Notes under the pieces: generated by a model
Database searches by the model: none
What the model saw: only the letters and a program-made list of their open reading frames with translations
What the model was told of the DNA's origin: nothing
Origin: Taibaiella koreensis
Lineage (GTDB): Bacteria > Bacteroidota > Bacteroidia > Chitinophagales > Chitinophagaceae
NCBI RefSeq assembly: GCF_003545715.1
Contig: NZ_QVNU01000007.1
Coordinates: forward strand, 1 to 64,000
Length of the DNA stretch: 64,000 nt
Direction: 5' to 3'
Shown: piece after piece, positions 62,801 to 64,000 of the stretch
How the letters are laid out: each line of letters starts with the position of its first letter
How positions within the stretch are numbered: the stretch's first letter is position 1
Translations under genes and position numbers: made by a program

Positions 62801-62943
62801 TGCGATAGCCCGTCGTCCTGGGAAAGCCTTTTCATAGAGTAGCTGAAATATTGTTGCTGCGTTCTGGCATACAAATGCCGATCGCTGATCAACAACAATA
62901 AAATCAGCAACAGCCGCAGGGAAGTTATATCCAGCTTGAACAA
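59875..62943 (-). CDS. Beta-propeller sensor histidine kinase (HisKA_3 type)
   Basis: A 1022-residue membrane sensor: signal peptide, two-component regulator propeller (DSRGFIWITGNDAVNRYDG, AGNIYVGSVNGLYIY, RDGNVWCSHQHGLSSIET), Y_Y_Y-like domain (LAPGTYLLELGVFDKY), membrane segment (about 780-800), and a NarL-type kinase with HisKA_3 motif ITADLHDDIGASLSSLQ, N box KEAINNAVKYSKAKN and DNGIGFDLQ. It is the cognate sensor of the regulator at 59226. It differs from the LytS-type kinases at 32729 and 51438 in its kinase module but shares the sensor architecture. Confidence 0.92.
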   Translation of the reverse strand: MFKLDITSLRLLLILLLLISDRHLYARTQQQYFSYSMKRLSQDDGLSQGANYFRYEDSRGFIWITGNDAVNRYDGSTVKVYNLDRYFKGCPPLQQGYGFAEDDAGNIYVGSVNGLYIYHSSTDKFTLREIYDRRNDGLAIPFAFRDGKMWCFNRKYEIATYDVVNSKIDHIFQAPLPEINSAHIYDMLDLDGSSFYYRLPFLDNNGSIWCPGTNKLYRYNINDRSLSAAEPGIIKKNHALILCTYFDRSRNQLLLGLDKGVLLYNTITGREQFLQRIGNVDLRSVISVTCNEHAIAVQCRSGTLLTDRNFKNCRRVRNVPVEFARGIFDLGFDKSGRLWMCEDGMGQIIFRFSEFLLSKVPGNDNDFERLRQKVVTGFAEMPNGDIFFQGDFLLEPGTQQLKMVHHIAALIGRRAAFRPETDLKRRGMWLYESAYDRHHLLNIYFAGMKEAPVLKYTIHASSGLGTCHALKILQDGRVLLSFSNGLFWLKEKALVPVKNIPYKSFFTINPLSNNRYAVSYLNKDMWLIAADSTDNLKLIQTILPSVQSFYVQEDSMRHRYWVGTNKGIYLLDRYFNPIRHFDANNGLAGTYIYGLLLDRDGNVWCSHQHGLSSIETHTFQITNYDKDDGIQDWDFNNRAFYKATNGTLYFGGVSGFNYFNPPLKPVSFYQPEVYVDEILVNDLIVQPDSNANEIKELHLLHRENNIVVKAIVKDLDNNNELIYKLGGTGTQWKHMPGKSLLTFNSLAPGTYLLELGVFDKYRHRNLHQKTIRIFIAFPFYLKPWFWVIVAVMITTIIAWWYNRVRLRKQKVAFRQQLALEKQRNKITADLHDDIGASLSSLQVNSVVANELLLQHPDRARKVLEKIATQSKQLSENIGDIIWSMKPGKDEFMTMSTRIRNFANDIMGDGDIQYQITMDEDASMRITDMTIRKNIVFITKEAINNAVKYSKAKNLSVTLTLEADLAMLTISDNGIGFDLQCCKGNGIINMERRTEEMGGSWALETGLELGTTITIRIPLKEGI

Positions 62944-63284
62944 GGTGATCCCATTTTGCCGTAAAGATCATAAAATAATCCATAAGCAATGAATGGCTGG
63001 CAGTGGGGAATGCTGGAAGCAAGCACATAAGGGCGACCGGCCTCCCTTTATTTATGGATACTGCTGTTGCCCGGTCAATAGATCGCAGGCCTTTTTCTCC
63101 TTTGGCGTTTTGTAGGAAGTAGATTGGGCGCTATTATCAGTTGTTTACCTTGGTCCTCTTCCTTCAATTCACATGCACTGCTTGCCTCCCTAGAATAAGG
63201 GATTTTTTTTCTTTGCCGGAATTGGATTTTTGCTAAAACAAATCTCCTGTGTTCAGGAGCCTTTCCAAACCTAAAATCATCTTT
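62944..63284. other. Divergent intergenic region
   Basis: About 340 bases between the kinase (62943) and the secreted-protein gene (63285). A small palindrome CTCCTG/CAGGAG (63244-63249, 63254-63259) and GATTTTTG (about 63226) as a weak -7 element are the only signals noticed. Confidence 0.4.
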
Positions 63285-64000
63285 ATGAAAAAAATTTTCG
63301 GCGTAATGCTGTTGCTGGCAGCCTGCTGGTGCAGTCGTGCCCAAAGCGGCCCTTGTAACAATACCTTTGTAAAACAACTGGATCGCGTTGGGAAAATAGC
63401 ACCCCGCATCTTCAGGGATTCTGCGGCGACGAACTATTTCCTGACGACGCGTAGTAATGACACTATTTTCATTTCGCGTATTGATGCTGTGGGTAATATT
63501 CTTTCGACGCGGACTATAAATTTTCCCGGAGATGCCGGCACGATCATTGATTTGGTTGTGGACAAAATTGACGGTACACTGGCATGTATCGTAACGGGCA
63601 CCAACAACAATTTTATATTTAAATACGATTATGCTACGGCCACCTTTAACTGGATCAAGCGATATCCGGCCAATTATCTTTTTGAAAATATCCATCATTT
63701 AGGCGCCAATGCCTATGTGGTCACCGGAGAATTCATGAATGGCCCGATCGTTATTTTCCGTATGAACCGCGTTACGGGCGCCATGACTGCTGTTCAGGGA
63801 ACCGGGTTTACAGGGGAGTTTTTATCCACCTATCAAGGCACAGATATTTATGGCGCCTGCCGGTATTATAGTTCAGGTACCTTGTTTAATCCCTCCTTAT
63901 ACGGGTTCAATAATACAGGCAATGTGTGGACCAATACTTATGTGCAGAATACTCCGGGATCCTCCGCGCTTATTTATCCGGTTGCCCCTATTGTAGATCA
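63285..64000 (+). CDS. Secreted beta-propeller-like protein, partial at window end
   Basis: An open frame from ATG 63285 through the end of the window (at least 238 codons, no stop). The signal peptide is MKKIFGVMLLLAACWCSRAQ-like (starts MKKIFGVMLL, cleavage after AQ); the mature part has repeated beta-strand pairs (FVKQLDRVGKIAPRIFRD, IISRIDAVGNILSTRTI-like, LVVDKIDGTLACIVTGTNNN, AYVVTGEFMNGPIVIFRM). The style matches the T9SS cargo protein at 35952, so a type IX tail beyond the edge is likely but not seen. Confidence 0.75.
   Translation, partial: MKKIFGVMLLLAACWCSRAQSGPCNNTFVKQLDRVGKIAPRIFRDSAATNYFLTTRSNDTIFISRIDAVGNILSTRTINFPGDAGTIIDLVVDKIDGTLACIVTGTNNNFIFKYDYATATFNWIKRYPANYLFENIHHLGANAYVVTGEFMNGPIVIFRMNRVTGAMTAVQGTGFTGEFLSTYQGTDIYGACRYYSSGTLFNPSLYGFNNTGNVWTNTYVQNTPGSSALIYPVAPIVD

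Noticed and set aside
63075-63698. 207-residue minus-strand open frame
   Set aside because: It is the shadow of the secreted-protein gene at 63285, which has a signal peptide and proceeds to the window end.

Overview
The window comes from a chromosome of a Bacteroidota bacterium, most likely of the Chitinophagaceae/Chitinophagales type (family-level inference). The evidence is: Bacteroidota -7 promoter elements (TAnnTTTG) upstream of several genes; secreted proteins with a type IX secretion C-terminal tail; many giant beta-propeller histidine kinases paired with LytTR regulators; short 'KLxLNKETI...GG' peptide precursors typical of Bacteroidota class I lanthipeptides; and an accB/accC/efp neighbourhood. 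No rRNA, tRNA, CRISPR array, transposase or integrase was found.

Layout. 1-15.4 kb is mostly housekeeping: trmD (preceded by a heptanucleotide tandem repeat that runs into its start codon), a lipoprotein trypsin-like protease, a YciO/Sua5 protein, a type II NADH dehydrogenase, recN, a thioredoxin-like protein, prmC, frr, a C45-type Ntn hydrolase and an arginase-fold protein that lacks some metal ligands. Three lanthipeptide-like precursors (2249, 6467, 6981) are interspersed. 15.5-22.6 kb is a complete histidine operon, hisG-D-C-B-H-A-F-IE on the minus strand, preceded by a 23-codon leader peptide with five His codons and an intrinsic terminator, i.e. a classical attenuator. 22.7-30.8 kb holds small membrane proteins, palindrome-rich repeats, accB/accC split by a four-helix-bundle gene, efp (Arg32 type), a 2OG-Fe(II) oxygenase and a polytopic glycosyltransferase-like protein.

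30.9-49.1 kb carries an ECF sigma factor with a membrane partner, a LytTR two-component system, a T9SS cargo protein, a fourth precursor (37754), ssb, and an unusual cluster in which an Lgt-like membrane protein overlaps a COG1964/Tes-like radical SAM enzyme and is followed by a tiny membrane protein and two uncharacterised genes. A TPR histidine kinase/LytTR system, a PaaE-like reductase and the yifB/comM ATPase follow.

49.1-64 kb looks like accessory DNA, lower in GC by eye. It has two decayed gene remnants, then a propeller kinase/LytTR pair flanked by two more precursors (50834 and 55180), a large PKD-domain T9SS protein, a DUF1569 protein, a NarL-type two-component system, and a secreted protein cut by the window end.

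The most unusual themes are (1) six dispersed Cys-rich leader-peptide genes with no modification enzyme nearby, two of them sharing an identical palindrome-promoter arrangement and two flanking a sensor system; (2) the Lgt-like/radical SAM cluster; (3) the his attenuator; and (4) the Arg-type EF-P.
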